Assembly (NCBI GenBank): GCA_902766735.1
Contig: CACXEU010000031.1
Location: 1-57,762, forward strand
Length of the DNA: 57,762 nt
Origin: an uncultured Lachnospiraceae bacterium
GTDB taxonomy: Bacteria > Bacillota > Clostridia > Lachnospirales > Lachnospiraceae
Reading direction: 5' to 3'
Part shown: positions 8,496 to 16,792 of the stretch, piece after piece
Numbering within the stretch: the stretch's first letter is position 1
Layout of the letters: each line of letters starts with the position of its first letter
Made by a program: the position numbers and the translations under genes
The notes under the pieces: model-generated
What the model was told of the DNA's origin: nothing
The model's database searches: none
Seen by the model: only the letters and a program-made list of their open reading frames with translations

Positions 8496-9851
8496 CTATT
8501 CTCCCTGTCTGTAGTCCACACGAAGAATCCGCTTCGTCTCCTTCGTAACCTTGTATTCTGCACTGATTCGATGTCCCACAATCCATAAGATATGAGACCC
8601 TTCTGCCAAAAGACAAAGTTCCTCTCGTTCATCTTTCGGTATTTTCTTATCAATCAAATACTGTTTCAGTTTTTTGTGCTTTCCGTCATCAATAGAAAGA
8701 TAATCCCCCGGTTGTCGATTTCTGACACTTAACTTTTCTATTTTATCATAATCAAACCATTTCGTATACATCAATTCAGGGATATTTTCCTTGTCAAATG
8801 CCTCAGTCTCTTCGGATAAGCAGAAAAACTTATTTTCATGAATTATTCCGTTTTCAAAGAGAACCTTCTCTTCTTTCACAACTTTATGGGTGGTTCTTCG
8901 ACGGATGGCAACTCCGTCATAAGTTTTCACCGCAGTCAATGAATACGGTAGCGTTACACTCTTGGAAACCTGCATTTTCGACAGCTTAACAATCAGTTCG
9001 ATATGGGTCTTTGTAATGTCCTTCAATCCGTTTCCCTGGTTAGCAATGGTCCTTCTAATGATTCCCTTAATAATTGCCGTCGGCAATTCAAATGCTTCTT
9101 CTGCAATCACTCCGTTCTCTACATACTTCGAAAACGCTTCTTCAATCTGCACATCCATATACTCTGAAATTTCCCTGAGATTTTCAGCCGCATTTACAAT
9201 ATTATATTCAGCTTTTTTATTAATATTTTCCCGAACCCAGGAAAGCAGTTCCAATCGTATCTTATTTCTGCTGTAATCTGTCAGATTGTTTGTATAGTCT
9301 GTACGATATTCTAACCCGTTTTTTTTCAGATAGTATTCGATTTCTTCTCTGGTGCATCCTAATAAAGGTCTGATAATATAGTCTCGTTTCACCGGTATTC
9401 CGATTAATCCCTTCAGACCACTTCCTCGGAATATATTAAATAGAATAGTTTCCGCGTTATCGTTCTGATTATGGGCCACTGCCACTTTCTGAGCTTTCAA
9501 CCGCTCCATATATTTTCCATAAATTTCATATCGGACAATTCGCCCTGCTTCTTCCTCTGTCTTTCCTGTTTCACTGGCTATTTTTGGCACATTGACCGTT
9601 TCCAGGTAAAATGGAACTCCTAGTTTTTCACATAAATCCCGAACAAAATCTGCATCTCTTGCAGCTTCAATTCCACGAATCATATGATTCACATGAACCA
9701 CGGATATTCTGATGCCCAATTGCTCTTTTAAATCATTCAATATGGACAGCATACAAATAGAATCAGCGCCGCCGGAAACTCCCAATACGACGCTTTCTCC
9801 CTCTTCTATAATTCTCTTTTTCTTAATATATTCATACACCTTAGTTTTCAT
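8496..9851 (-). CDS. tilS: tRNA(Ile)-lysidine synthase
   Basis: This enzyme modifies C34 of the CAU anticodon of a tRNA-Ile to lysidine so that it reads AUA. The 451-residue protein has the PP-loop ATPase motif SGGADS at 26-31, the N-terminal ATPase domain with a typical HNQNDNAETILFN block, and the C-terminal TilS domain (about 375-445, including NRQPGDYLSI). Length matches family members. It heads the tilS-hpt-ftsH operon, preceded by a near-consensus promoter at 9904-9932. Confidence 0.96.
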   Translation of the reverse strand: MKTKVYEYIKKKRIIEEGESVVLGVSGGADSICMLSILNDLKEQLGIRISVVHVNHMIRGIEAARDADFVRDLCEKLGVPFYLETVNVPKIASETGKTEEEAGRIVRYEIYGKYMERLKAQKVAVAHNQNDNAETILFNIFRGSGLKGLIGIPVKRDYIIRPLLGCTREEIEYYLKKNGLEYRTDYTNNLTDYSRNKIRLELLSWVRENINKKAEYNIVNAAENLREISEYMDVQIEEAFSKYVENGVIAEEAFELPTAIIKGIIRRTIANQGNGLKDITKTHIELIVKLSKMQVSKSVTLPYSLTAVKTYDGVAIRRRTTHKVVKEEKVLFENGIIHENKFFCLSEETEAFDKENIPELMYTKWFDYDKIEKLSVRNRQPGDYLSIDDGKHKKLKQYLIDKKIPKDEREELCLLAEGSHILWIVGHRISAEYKVTKETKRILRVDYRQGE

Positions 9852-9903
9852 TGTTTCTTCCCGCCTTTTTCTGTATATTCACGAAACTTTTATCACTATA
9901 TTG

Positions 9904-9932
9904 ATAATACTTTACCCTGGTTTTTCTGTCAA
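9904..9932 (-). promoter_or_regulatory. Sigma-A promoter of the tilS-hpt-ftsH operon
   Basis: On the minus strand TTGACA (9927-9932, perfect), 17-bp spacer, TATTAT (9904-9909). It lies between the stop of spoIIE and the start of tilS. Confidence 0.8.
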
Positions 9933-9948
9933 ATTTTGGGGACTTTTC

Positions 9949-11658
9949 TCAGTCCAATCGGTCCCAGATTCCGGTACATAATACCGTCATGTCATCCTTC
10001 GGAATTCCATCTGTTTTTTCAAGTGCCCGGCTTAGGATTCGAAAAGCCATTTCTCTGGGATTCAATGTATCAATTTCCATAATCATTCGGCCCATTGCTT
10101 CCTCCTTATCCTCACATTGCAACGCTTCCACAATCCCATCTGAAATCATAATGACAAAATCTCCATCGTACAGTTTTTTCGAGATTGTCTCCATATCAAC
10201 ATTTTCCATGACACCTAATGGAAGAGATGTGGATTTAATGCATTCTACCCAGTTTCCTCGTTTAATATAGGTACACGCTGCCCCCATTTTTAAAAACTGA
10301 CAGATTCCGGAATATCGGTCAATTAATGCCATATCCAGGGCGGCGGGTTCCTGCCACTGGTTTCCGGAAAGCATTACAGAATTAATTAATTTTAGGGTGG
10401 TGTCTTCTCCGAATCCACTGTTTAACAACTGTTCCAGTAAATCAATGACCAGTTCACTGTAATTTTGTGCCCGCTCTCCGGAACCCATGCCATCGCAAAT
10501 ACTCATAAAAGTTTGTCCACAATCCATTTCCACATAAGTATAATTGTCCCCGGAAACATTCTCATCACTTCTGGTTCGTCGAACACAGCCACTAACTGTC
10601 AGGAAATTCACATCTTCAAAGAATACATAGTTCTGGAAACAATCCAGTACCTCCAAAGCCGTATCCACGGAACATCGAATGGGTCTCTTTAAAATCCTCT
10701 CCAGTGTTTTTGTTATTGCCTCAGTTTTTACCACCATCTGTTTATTCCTCTTTGCCTGCATCCGTATTTCAATTCGTTCTTTTCGATTTAGGTGAAGTTC
10801 AATTTTTTTTGCAAGGATTTTCTGCTCCTTTAGTTGTTTTCGAATCAATTCCTCCATTCCCCAAAAGGTTCGTTTTACCGTTTCCGGCTGTCTCATGAAA
10901 TACTCCATGATTCCAGCCATTTCATTTAACTGAATAGCCATAGCTTCCCTGGTTTCCAACATCTTATTATACCAAAGATAATTTAGTTTCATCCGCTCCA
11001 TATACTGAACCTGCCCATTCTCACACCCAAAGCAGAGATGATTCTGAATTTCCTTTTCCATATAATTGTCCATTGCCTGAGACTGATGATTTTCCGCATA
11101 TGACAATCCCCTGATTTTCACAGCCATTTTCTTAAACGCCTCCGACCTGCGAAACATTTCCTGGCCCCTCTCCATCTGCTGCCGTTTCCATTCCTTTGCC
11201 GCTCTAATGTTTCGCGGAAGGTATTGCATGAATCGTTCTGTCAGACGACACAAAATTGCAGTCGCGGACCACTCAAGAAAAATCATTGGGATAACCAGGA
11301 GTAATTCCGCCCTCTCTCCCCCTTTGAGCAGCCAATCCATCCCCTCCATTCCTATAATAAAGGGAAATGCAATCACCGATGCCACAAAATAATTGTATTT
11401 TTTGGTGTTATTTCGATAGGCAGAAAGAAAAGGATACATGGAAAGCATAAAAATCCCATACTTCATTGTCACCAATATTCCCCCTTCTATGTACATTAGA
11501 TAAATCATCATTGGTAACGCCAACATTGGAAGAATCCTTCTTGTACATAATCCGGAAAAACATCCGATCACAAAAGGATAATATCCTTTCATTGGTATCA
11601 GACAAAGTCCTCCGGCAATCATTAGTAAACAGACCTGTTTCAAAAATTTTTGTCTCAT
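9949..11658 (-). CDS. spoIIE: Stage II sporulation protein E (serine phosphatase), short form
   Basis: SpoIIE dephosphorylates SpoIIAA in the forespore to release sigma-F and takes part in polar septation. The PP2C-type phosphatase domain is in the C-terminal part (CDGMGSGERA, MISDGIVEAL, KDDMTVLC). The N-terminal membrane region has about five hydrophobic segments in residues 8-140, followed by a charged coiled-coil linker. At 569 residues it is much shorter than the B. subtilis protein (about 827 residues, ten membrane spans). The start is the ATG at 11658, preceded by AAGGAGG at 5 bases, rather than an upstream ATG at 11682. Its upstream region carries a Spo0A-type promoter. Confidence 0.92.
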   Translation of the reverse strand: MRQKFLKQVCLLMIAGGLCLIPMKGYYPFVIGCFSGLCTRRILPMLALPMMIYLMYIEGGILVTMKYGIFMLSMYPFLSAYRNNTKKYNYFVASVIAFPFIIGMEGMDWLLKGGERAELLLVIPMIFLEWSATAILCRLTERFMQYLPRNIRAAKEWKRQQMERGQEMFRRSEAFKKMAVKIRGLSYAENHQSQAMDNYMEKEIQNHLCFGCENGQVQYMERMKLNYLWYNKMLETREAMAIQLNEMAGIMEYFMRQPETVKRTFWGMEELIRKQLKEQKILAKKIELHLNRKERIEIRMQAKRNKQMVVKTEAITKTLERILKRPIRCSVDTALEVLDCFQNYVFFEDVNFLTVSGCVRRTRSDENVSGDNYTYVEMDCGQTFMSICDGMGSGERAQNYSELVIDLLEQLLNSGFGEDTTLKLINSVMLSGNQWQEPAALDMALIDRYSGICQFLKMGAACTYIKRGNWVECIKSTSLPLGVMENVDMETISKKLYDGDFVIMISDGIVEALQCEDKEEAMGRMIMEIDTLNPREMAFRILSRALEKTDGIPKDDMTVLCTGIWDRLD

Positions 11659-11687
11659 GCCAACCTCCTTTTTTTGATTCATTCCGT

Positions 11688-11753
11688 AGTATACTCATCA
11701 AAAATGAATTAATTTGTCGCTTTTTTTCGTTAATTTTCTTAGAGTTTTCGACA
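11688..11753 (-). promoter_or_regulatory. Predicted Spo0A-activated spoIIE promoter with 0A boxes
   Basis: A -10 TATACT (11688-11693) and a -35-like GCGACA (11715-11720) are separated by 21 bp, the unusual spacing known for Spo0A-dependent sigma-A promoters of spoIIE and spoIIG in B. subtilis. A perfect 0A box TGTCGAA lies at 11747-11753 on the minus strand. A second core TGTCG overlaps the -35 on the plus strand (11715-11721). Confidence 0.65.
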
Positions 11754-11787
11754 TGAGAATATTCGAGTTTGCGAAAATTGTTTATGA

Positions 11788-11824
11788 AAATAAGAAAAAG
11801 AGTTCTATTGGAACTCTTTCTTCT
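11788..11824 (-). terminator. Terminator after divIC
   Basis: A stem of AAGAAAGAGTTC pairing with GAACTCTTTTTCTT around a 5-base loop, followed by a T-rich tail on the minus strand. It separates the yab/divIC transcript from spoIIE. Confidence 0.75.
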
Positions 11825-12297
11825 TATTTATCTGCTTTAAAAATTATTTCATTCGGATATAGCAATCCGAGACGTCTAGCCATTTCTTCTACATACTCAT
11901 CTGTTTTCACATAAGCCTCTTTATCCTTCAGCTCCTGTGATAACTCCAGCTCTGCCTGATACTGTTTCTGCAATTTATGTTCCTGTTCCCTTAATTCCAT
12001 CAACGTGTTATATTTTTGAATCATCTGGATTCCTAACACAACACAAAACAAAAAGGCCACAATGCTGACAGACAAAATCATACGGCGATTTTTAATTCTT
12101 TTTCTTCGAATCATATCCAACCGCTTCGTTGAAGTTCTTCGCTCTGTTCCCGGTGGAACAGTCCGTACATTACTGCGTTGTGAGGTTCTATGTTCCACAC
12201 TTCTTCTGTTGCTATTTTGCGAAGCAGCCCTTTGCAAGTCTCTATGACTCCTCGTGCTTACCGTCCTTCTGCTTCTTTCTCTATTATCAGACGTCAT
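11824..12297 (-). CDS. divIC: Septum formation initiator (DivIC/FtsB family)
   Basis: A bitopic cell-division protein that bridges the divisome with FtsL. The 157-residue protein has a long basic Arg/Ser/Thr-rich cytoplasmic tail (about 1-75), one transmembrane helix (about 75-95), a coiled coil rich in Glu, Gln and Leu (about 97-135) and a conserved end KTDEYVEEMARRLGLLYPNEIIF. Family members are usually near 100-125 residues, so the basic tail is an extension. The start at 12297 uses AAGGTGA as ribosome site and overlaps the end of yabQ by 11 bases. The position after yabP-yabQ matches the B. subtilis order yabP-yabQ-divIC. Confidence 0.9.
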   Translation of the reverse strand: MTSDNRERSRRTVSTRSHRDLQRAASQNSNRRSVEHRTSQRSNVRTVPPGTERRTSTKRLDMIRRKRIKNRRMILSVSIVAFLFCVVLGIQMIQKYNTLMELREQEHKLQKQYQAELELSQELKDKEAYVKTDEYVEEMARRLGLLYPNEIIFKADK

Positions 12298-12712
12298 TCT
12301 TCTCACCTTTTACTAATTTTAACAATCTATTTTTCACTTTCCTACTTAACAGTTTAAAGCCATTCAGGTATTTTTTCAATGGTTTTAAGAGAATCAACAG
12401 AATTCTTCTGATGGTTTTCGAAACCCATGGGACCAAACGTTTCCCCCAAAGCCATTCATACAGGAACATGGTACATACCATCATTCCCACTCCATAATAC
12501 CGCGGTGTCCCATAATTGTACTTTAGGAAAACATGAAAAAGATAAATGGAAGCCACTGTCCAAAAAATTAGGTCTTCTAAAAAACTGCGAATCAAGGATG
12601 CCGGTTTCACGCGTCTGAAGACACGAATCAAATCATAGGAAACTCCAAGAATTATACCGGCATACACACTAACCAACAACAACTGGACTTCCTGACCAAT
12701 CTGCGCAGTCAT
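12287..12712 (-). CDS. yabQ: Spore cortex biosynthesis protein YabQ
   Basis: A sporulation membrane protein needed for cortex formation in B. subtilis. The 141-residue protein has three to four hydrophobic segments in its first 90 residues, with the family block GVSYDLIRVFRR near residue 24, and a basic C-terminal tail. The ATG at 12712 shares its A with the TGA of yabP, which indicates coupling; a TTG three bases upstream is a less likely start. Identity rests on the hydrophobic pattern, the N-terminal block and the syntenic position. Confidence 0.88.
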   Translation of the reverse strand: MTAQIGQEVQLLLVSVYAGIILGVSYDLIRVFRRVKPASLIRSFLEDLIFWTVASIYLFHVFLKYNYGTPRYYGVGMMVCTMFLYEWLWGKRLVPWVSKTIRRILLILLKPLKKYLNGFKLLSRKVKNRLLKLVKGEKNDV

Positions 12713-12993
12713 CAACGAAAGGCTTTCTTAAGCAGTGATTTTCCTTTTTTTCGATAATCTTTTGTATCAAAGTATTGAAAACTGTTAATGCGACCACACA
12801 CTCGAAATTCTCCCGAATCCAGACTTACCTTTTTCACCTTCAGATCCTCTCCCTTGATTTCCAACATTCCCATATTGGTTTCCAACAGGATATGCTTTAA
12901 ATCAAAAGATTCCACGTCACACACTCCCGAAATATCCGCACACTTTCGTTGTTCGATTTTAATTTTATGTAAACCATTCTCCTTATTTTCCAT
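12712..12993 (-). CDS. yabP: Sporulation protein YabP
   Basis: A 93-residue beta-rich soluble protein of the YabP/YqfC family, needed for cortex formation. Recognisable features are the alternating pattern ILLETNMGMLEIKGEDLKV and the SGEFRVCGRINSFQY segment. The ATG at 12993 has GAGG six bases upstream; a TTG four codons earlier was rejected. A sigma-E-like promoter lies about 30 bases upstream, as expected for a mother-cell gene. Confidence 0.9.
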   Translation of the reverse strand: MENKENGLHKIKIEQRKCADISGVCDVESFDLKHILLETNMGMLEIKGEDLKVKKVSLDSGEFRVCGRINSFQYFDTKDYRKKGKSLLKKAFR

Positions 12994-13020
12994 TAGTTGC
13001 CTCAACGGATTCTTTCTTCT

Positions 13021-13049
13021 ATCCTATGCGAACACTTCAGATTCTATAA
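13021..13049 (-). promoter_or_regulatory. Candidate sigma-E promoter for yabP-yabQ
   Basis: On the minus strand TTATAGA (13043-13049), 14-bp spacer, CATAGGAT (13021-13028), compared with the sigma-E pattern KMATATT-N14/15-CATACANT. The -10 is good and the -35 keeps only the ATA core. The genes are sigma-E dependent in B. subtilis. Confidence 0.45.
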
Positions 13050-13052
13050 CGT

Positions 13053-13298
13053 TTACTCACTTAAATCTTCATACATTTCCGCTGCTGCTTCTTTTTTCAC
13101 CGTTTCATTCAGGTTTAATACTTTTACCTTTACCGTCCGCTGTCCGAACTGTATTTCGATAATATCATTTATTTTCACATCATAAGATGCTTTAACCACA
13201 TTTCCATTTACCAACACTCTGCCCGCGTCACAAGCTTCATTGGCAACAGTTCTTCTCTTAATGATTCGGGATACCTTTAAATATTTATCAATTCTCAT
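13053..13298 (-). CDS. rqcP: S4-domain RNA-binding protein RqcP (YabO/Hsp15 family)
   Basis: An 81-residue protein that is almost entirely an S4 RNA-binding domain ([20 protein letters not shown], then [16 protein letters not shown]). RqcP works with RqcH in adding alanine tails to nascent chains on stalled 50S subunits. The ATG at 13298 follows GGAG at five bases; an earlier GTG is too close to that site. The position between hup and yabP matches yabO of B. subtilis. Confidence 0.92.
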   Translation of the reverse strand: MRIDKYLKVSRIIKRRTVANEACDAGRVLVNGNVVKASYDVKINDIIEIQFGQRTVKVKVLNLNETVKKEAAAEMYEDLSE

Positions 13299-13325
13299 AA
13301 GCACTCCTTTCCCTCTTCTCTACCA

Positions 13326-13362
13326 AAGAAAAAGAACTGTCACAAAAGTAACAGTTCTTTCA
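13326..13362 (-). terminator. Terminator after hup
   Basis: On the minus strand AAAGAACTGT (13351-13360) pairs with ACAGTTCTTT (13331-13340), followed by TTC and T-rich sequence. It lies between hup and rqcP. Confidence 0.82.
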
Positions 13363-13386
13363 GTTTCATAATTTATCCACTTTAAA

Positions 13387-13659
13387 TTAGTTTAAAGCTT
13401 TCTTTAATGCTGCACCAGCTTTGAACTTAGGTACGTTTGCTGCTGCAATAGTGATTTTTTCCTTTGTTGCAGGATTAACACCCTGACGTTCTGGTCTTGC
13501 AACTGATTCAAATGTTCCGAATCCTACTAAAGAAATCTTTTCACCCTTCTTTAACTGTTCTTCAACAACTGTTGCGAATGCCTTTACTGCCTTATCAGCA
13601 TCAGCCTTTGTAATTCCAGCTTCTTCTGCGATAGCTGCTACGAATTCTGTCTTGTTCAT
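13387..13659 (-). CDS. hup: DNA-binding protein HU
   Basis: The histone-like nucleoid protein, 90 residues and full length. It starts [15 protein letters not shown], contains the signature [22 protein letters not shown] (beta arm with the Pro that intercalates into DNA) and ends [13 protein letters not shown] strong AAGGAGG precedes the ATG, and a near-perfect promoter and its own terminator make it a single-gene unit. Confidence 0.97.
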   Translation of the reverse strand: MNKTEFVAAIAEEAGITKADADKAVKAFATVVEEQLKKGEKISLVGFGTFESVARPERQGVNPATKEKITIAAANVPKFKAGAALKKALN

Positions 13660-13715
13660 TATAATATCCTCCTTGATAATTTCACGATACCTGTTTCCTC
13701 GCGTATCTATATAAG

Positions 13716-13744
13716 TTTATACTCCATTTGCCAGTTTTTGTCAA
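13716..13744 (-). promoter_or_regulatory. Strong sigma-A promoter of hup
   Basis: On the minus strand TTGACA (13739-13744), 17-bp spacer, TATAAA (13716-13721). This suits a highly expressed nucleoid protein. Confidence 0.8.
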
Positions 13745-13803
13745 GGAAAAATGGCTATTTCAAAGGGGTTTCAACCACTTTTGTGTTCTTTATTTTTTTC
13801 TTT

Positions 13804-14352
13804 TCAAGCTTCCATTTGACGCCCCAAAAAGGCTGCAGCAACTCCTGCCAGTTTTTGTTCCGTAATCGTCACTTCCTGCCCCTCTTCTTTCGCAATGATT
13901 ACCACGCTTCCGATGATATCCCCTTCACAAATAATTGGATAAATTACCTGTCCGCCCTTTGGGGCATCCTCCCCTTCTGCCACCGCAATACTTTTTGAAA
14001 CGCCTCCTGCAGTTGTCAACACATCTCTCTCGCTCATCAGTTCTTCCAATTCCTGACTGATATCTTTCCCTAGCAGATTCTTTTTGGCACCTCCTGCCAC
14101 CGCAATGATCTGGTCCCTGTCACTTATGATAATCTTATAACCGGACACCTGGGCGAGACTTTCTGCATATTGTTTTGCAAAGTTGTCAATTTCCCCAATC
14201 GGGGAATATTTTTTCAAAATGATTTCCCCTTGATGATTCGTATATATTTCCATGGGATCTCCTTCCCGAACCCTTAATGTCCGACGAATTTCTTTCGGAA
14301 CAACGATTCTTCCAAGATCATCAATCCTCCGTACAATCCCTGTTGCTTTCAT
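13804..14352 (-). CDS. spoVT: Stage V sporulation protein T (AbrB-type regulator)
   Basis: A forespore transcription factor that tunes sigma-G-dependent genes. The 182-residue protein has an N-terminal AbrB swapped-hairpin DNA-binding domain (MKATGIVRRIDDLGRIVVPK) and a C-terminal GAF-like domain (about 55-178). The ATG at 14352 was chosen because GGGAGGAA lies directly upstream and the AbrB domain normally starts here; a reading extended 29 codons further upstream would run through the promoter. The gene follows a sigma-G promoter (14386-14415) built into a hairpin that covers its ribosome site. Confidence 0.95.
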   Translation of the reverse strand: MKATGIVRRIDDLGRIVVPKEIRRTLRVREGDPMEIYTNHQGEIILKKYSPIGEIDNFAKQYAESLAQVSGYKIIISDRDQIIAVAGGAKKNLLGKDISQELEELMSERDVLTTAGGVSKSIAVAEGEDAPKGGQVIYPIICEGDIIGSVVIIAKEEGQEVTITEQKLAGVAAAFLGRQMEA

Positions 14353-14355
14353 AAA

Positions 14356-14402
14356 AATTCCTCCCATACTAAGTTGATATAACGTTAGTATGTGGAGGAA
14401 TT
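14356..14402 (-). promoter_or_regulatory. Stem-loop covering the spoVT ribosome-binding site
   Basis: On the minus strand the left arm (14402-14385) and right arm (14372-14356) form 17 base pairs with one bulged A and a 12-base loop (14373-14384). The right arm contains the spoVT SD GGGAGGAA and is followed by TTTTT and the ATG. In a transcript entering from upstream the hairpin would hide the SD or act as a terminator. Confidence 0.8.
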
Positions 14403-14415
14403 GTAAAAATATTCT
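14386..14415 (-). promoter_or_regulatory. Sigma-G promoter of spoVT
   Basis: On the minus strand AGAATA (14410-14415), 17-bp spacer, CATACTA (14386-14392). The sigma-G consensus is TGAATA-N17/18-CATACTA, so the -10 is exact and the -35 is 5 of 6. spoVT is a known sigma-G gene in B. subtilis. Transcription would start inside the loop of the overlapping hairpin. Confidence 0.75.
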
Positions 14416-14419
14416 TATC

Positions 14420-14638
14420 TTAATTTTCTTCTGTTCCAAATTTATTTAATTCTTCATAACTTCCAAGAAACAATCCAGCCATAAGCAAAAACATCGTTGT
14501 GGAAAATGCCATGATTGGGTAAAAAATCGGCTCAAACACCCCCGGCATTCCTAAAAACATCAGCTGTTGCATAAAGGAATTGTGCATATGCGCCAACGGG
14601 CTCATTATTTTTGCATTAACTTTATCCATGATTTTCAA
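14420..14638 (-). CDS. Possible small membrane protein of unknown function
   Basis: I do not recognise this reading frame (up to 72 residues from a TTG, or 69 from an ATG three codons later). It has a Met-rich N-terminal half, a hydrophobic segment (about 38-60, IMAFSTTMFLLMAGLFLG) and a short acidic tail. The frame stays open upstream into the end of argF, and no good ribosome site precedes either start. It lies between argF and spoVT in the same direction, so it may be argF-operon sequence rather than a gene. The hydrophobic pattern is the main argument for coding. Confidence 0.38.
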   Translation of the reverse strand: MKIMDKVNAKIMSPLAHMHNSFMQQLMFLGMPGVFEPIFYPIMAFSTTMFLLMAGLFLGSYEELNKFGTEEN

Positions 14639-14714
14639 TTCCGGTTGTCCAAAAAGCAGAATCTTCGGTTCTTCTTTCAGAACCTGTACCGCAGCCTTCC
14701 ATGCCGTGCTTCGC

Positions 14715-15710
14715 TTAGAATTCCGCTCCCATTGTTGCTGCTACAACCGCTTTAATGGTATGCATTCTGTTTTCTGCTTCGTCAAAAACAACAGACTTTT
14801 TCGATTCAAAAACTTCGTCAGTTACTTCCATACAGTCTAAACCAAACTTTTCGTAAATTTCTTTTCCGATCTTGGTCTTCAAATCATGGAATGCCGGCAA
14901 GCAATGCATAAATACAACATTTTCTGCTGCATTGTTCATCAATTCCATTGTTACGCGATATGGCATCAGATCATTAATTCTCTCTGCCCATACAGAATCC
15001 GGTTCTCCCATGGATACCCAAACATCTGTATAAATTGCATTTGCTCCGCGAGTTGCAGTCATTGGATTTTCATCAAATTCAATTGTTGCACCGGTTTCCT
15101 TTGCAATAGCTTTACATTCATCCACCAATTCCTGATTTGGCCAATACTTCTTTGGTGCACATGCTACGAAATGCATTCCCATTTTCGCGCATCCAACCAT
15201 CAAGGAATTTCCCATATTGTAACGGGCATCCCCCATATATACGAATTTTAATCCTTTCAAATATCCAAACTTTTCACGAAGGGTGAGAAAATCTGCAAGA
15301 ATCTGTGTCGGATGAAATTCATTAGTCAAACCATTCCATACAGGAACTCCTGCATATTTTGCCAATTCTTCCACCAAATCCTGCCCATATCCTCTGTATT
15401 CGATTCCATCGAACATTCTACCTAATACTCTGGCTGTGTCTGCGATACTTTCCTTCTTTCCGATTTGTGAACCTTCTGGATCCAGATAAGTCACACCCAT
15501 TCCCAAATCACGGGCTGCAACTTCAAAAGAACATCTGGTTCGTGTACTGGTTTTTTCAAAAATGAGCGCAATGTTTTTTCCACGCAATACATCAACCAGT
15601 TCCCCAGCTTTTTTCTTTGCCTTCAGTTCAGCTGCCAAATCAAGCATGCCTTCAATTTCTTCCGGTGTAAAATCTAATAATTTCAAAAAGTGTCTTCCTT
15701 TTAAATTCAT
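14715..15710 (-). CDS. argF: Ornithine carbamoyltransferase
   Basis: This enzyme makes citrulline from ornithine and carbamoyl phosphate in arginine biosynthesis, or runs the reverse reaction in catabolism. The 331-residue protein carries the carbamoyl-phosphate motif [11 protein letters not shown] near residue 55, FHPTQ near 133 and the ornithine-side motif HCLPAFHD near 272. The start at 15710 is the ATG after AGGTAGAAAG, giving normal family length; an upstream start would add 18 unrelated residues. It begins four bases after the PF06541 gene, so the two are co-transcribed. No other arginine genes are in the window. Confidence 0.95.
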   Translation of the reverse strand: MNLKGRHFLKLLDFTPEEIEGMLDLAAELKAKKKAGELVDVLRGKNIALIFEKTSTRTRCSFEVAARDLGMGVTYLDPEGSQIGKKESIADTARVLGRMFDGIEYRGYGQDLVEELAKYAGVPVWNGLTNEFHPTQILADFLTLREKFGYLKGLKFVYMGDARYNMGNSLMVGCAKMGMHFVACAPKKYWPNQELVDECKAIAKETGATIEFDENPMTATRGANAIYTDVWVSMGEPDSVWAERINDLMPYRVTMELMNNAAENVVFMHCLPAFHDLKTKIGKEIYEKFGLDCMEVTDEVFESKKSVVFDEAENRMHTIKAVVAATMGAEF

Positions 15711-15714
15711 CTTT

Positions 15715-16644
15715 CTACCTGCTTTCTTTTCTATTTTCAAACTTCTTTTGTAAAGAAACAACATATTCTTCTATCTTAATGCTTTTTCCGTTTTTATTCA
15801 ACCTCGGAAGAGGACTAAATCTCGTTGATTTACGATTGGAAAGATTTTTCAGCACCTCTTCTCTTCGAGCTAACAATTCATGTTGAGTCCGTTCTATACT
15901 TTCAACCAGTTCATGCTGCTTCTGCGTAATATTTTCCCGTAATACATGTTGTCTCTGGGTAACACTTTCCTTGAACTCCTGCTGTTTCTCCAGTAGTTCC
16001 TGTTCTTTCTGCCTGAGGTTTTCCACCCCCTTATCCGCCATATTGATTGCAGAATTTCCCATGACATCTTTCAACTGATCTCCAATATCTTGAAGTCCCT
16101 CGGCTATGGCATCCAATTGTCCCAGACTTCGGCGAATTCCAATCAGCTTCTTCAATGTTACAATCATATCCACTGTAAAGATTATCAGGAATACAACAAT
16201 CAAAATCTCCTTTATGACTTGATTCAAATGTCTTTCTAAATAGTAAACAATCGGGTGAAGCAAATTCACTGCAGCTAATACTCCAAGTCCCCAGATAATA
16301 CTGAATCTCAGACAAATATATCCATTAACATTAAACTTCCTCTCAGAATAATCCCACCATCTCATATGAAACAGTTTGTCCAGAACCCATCCTCCCAGCA
16401 GTTCCACGGAAGAACAGATGAACATTCCTCCTAAAAACAGCAGAAAAAGATTTTCCCGAATCGGTGACAAAGCCATTAAAACGCCCAACATTCCCACCCC
16501 ATAGATAGGGCAAATCGGTCCATGCAAGAATCCTCTATTTTGAACAGCCCTACTGGTAATAGCAACATAAACCACCTCCAGGCACCATCCCAAAAAACCA
16601 TAAATAAAAAACAGAATCCCTGTATCTAATCCTGAAAAAATCAT
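15715..16644 (-). CDS. Membrane protein of the PF06541 'putative ABC transporter' family with coiled-coil tail
   Basis: Four to five hydrophobic segments (about 5-155) carry the family signatures [27 protein letters not shown] and [17 protein letters not shown] cytoplasmic region of about 130 residues follows. It is predicted coiled coil with imperfect 11-residue repeats of the type [11 protein letters not shown] (roughly 215-265) and a basic end. The annotated ABC-transporter link of this family is weak; the function is unknown. The ATG at 16644 follows GGAGGG; the ATG four codons upstream contains that SD and was rejected. It is divergent from the Lrp regulator and upstream of argF. Confidence 0.82.
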   Translation of the reverse strand: MIFSGLDTGILFFIYGFLGWCLEVVYVAITSRAVQNRGFLHGPICPIYGVGMLGVLMALSPIRENLFLLFLGGMFICSSVELLGGWVLDKLFHMRWWDYSERKFNVNGYICLRFSIIWGLGVLAAVNLLHPIVYYLERHLNQVIKEILIVVFLIIFTVDMIVTLKKLIGIRRSLGQLDAIAEGLQDIGDQLKDVMGNSAINMADKGVENLRQKEQELLEKQQEFKESVTQRQHVLRENITQKQHELVESIERTQHELLARREEVLKNLSNRKSTRFSPLPRLNKNGKSIKIEEYVVSLQKKFENRKESR

Positions 16645-16680
16645 ACGACCCTCCATGTTTTCAAAAAAATTGTTTTGTAG

Positions 16681-16708
16681 TTGTACTATGTAAAATTTAT
16701 GTTATAAT
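16681..16708 (+). promoter_or_regulatory. Candidate promoter for the Lrp regulator
   Basis: TTGTAC (16681-16686), 16-bp spacer, perfect TATAAT (16703-16708), about 85 bases before the ATG. The AT-rich divergent region would also allow autoregulation and control of the PF06541-argF unit. Confidence 0.6.
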
Positions 16709-16792
16709 TAAATAAATTAAGTTTTTAGAAGACATAATTTATTTTCTTAAGCAATACCCGACTGAAAAATTAGAAAAGAAAGGAGTACTACC

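Noticed and set aside
14353..14439. Upstream extension of spoVT by 29 codons
   Set aside because: The extension has no family similarity and runs through the sigma-G promoter; the SD fits the ATG at 14352.
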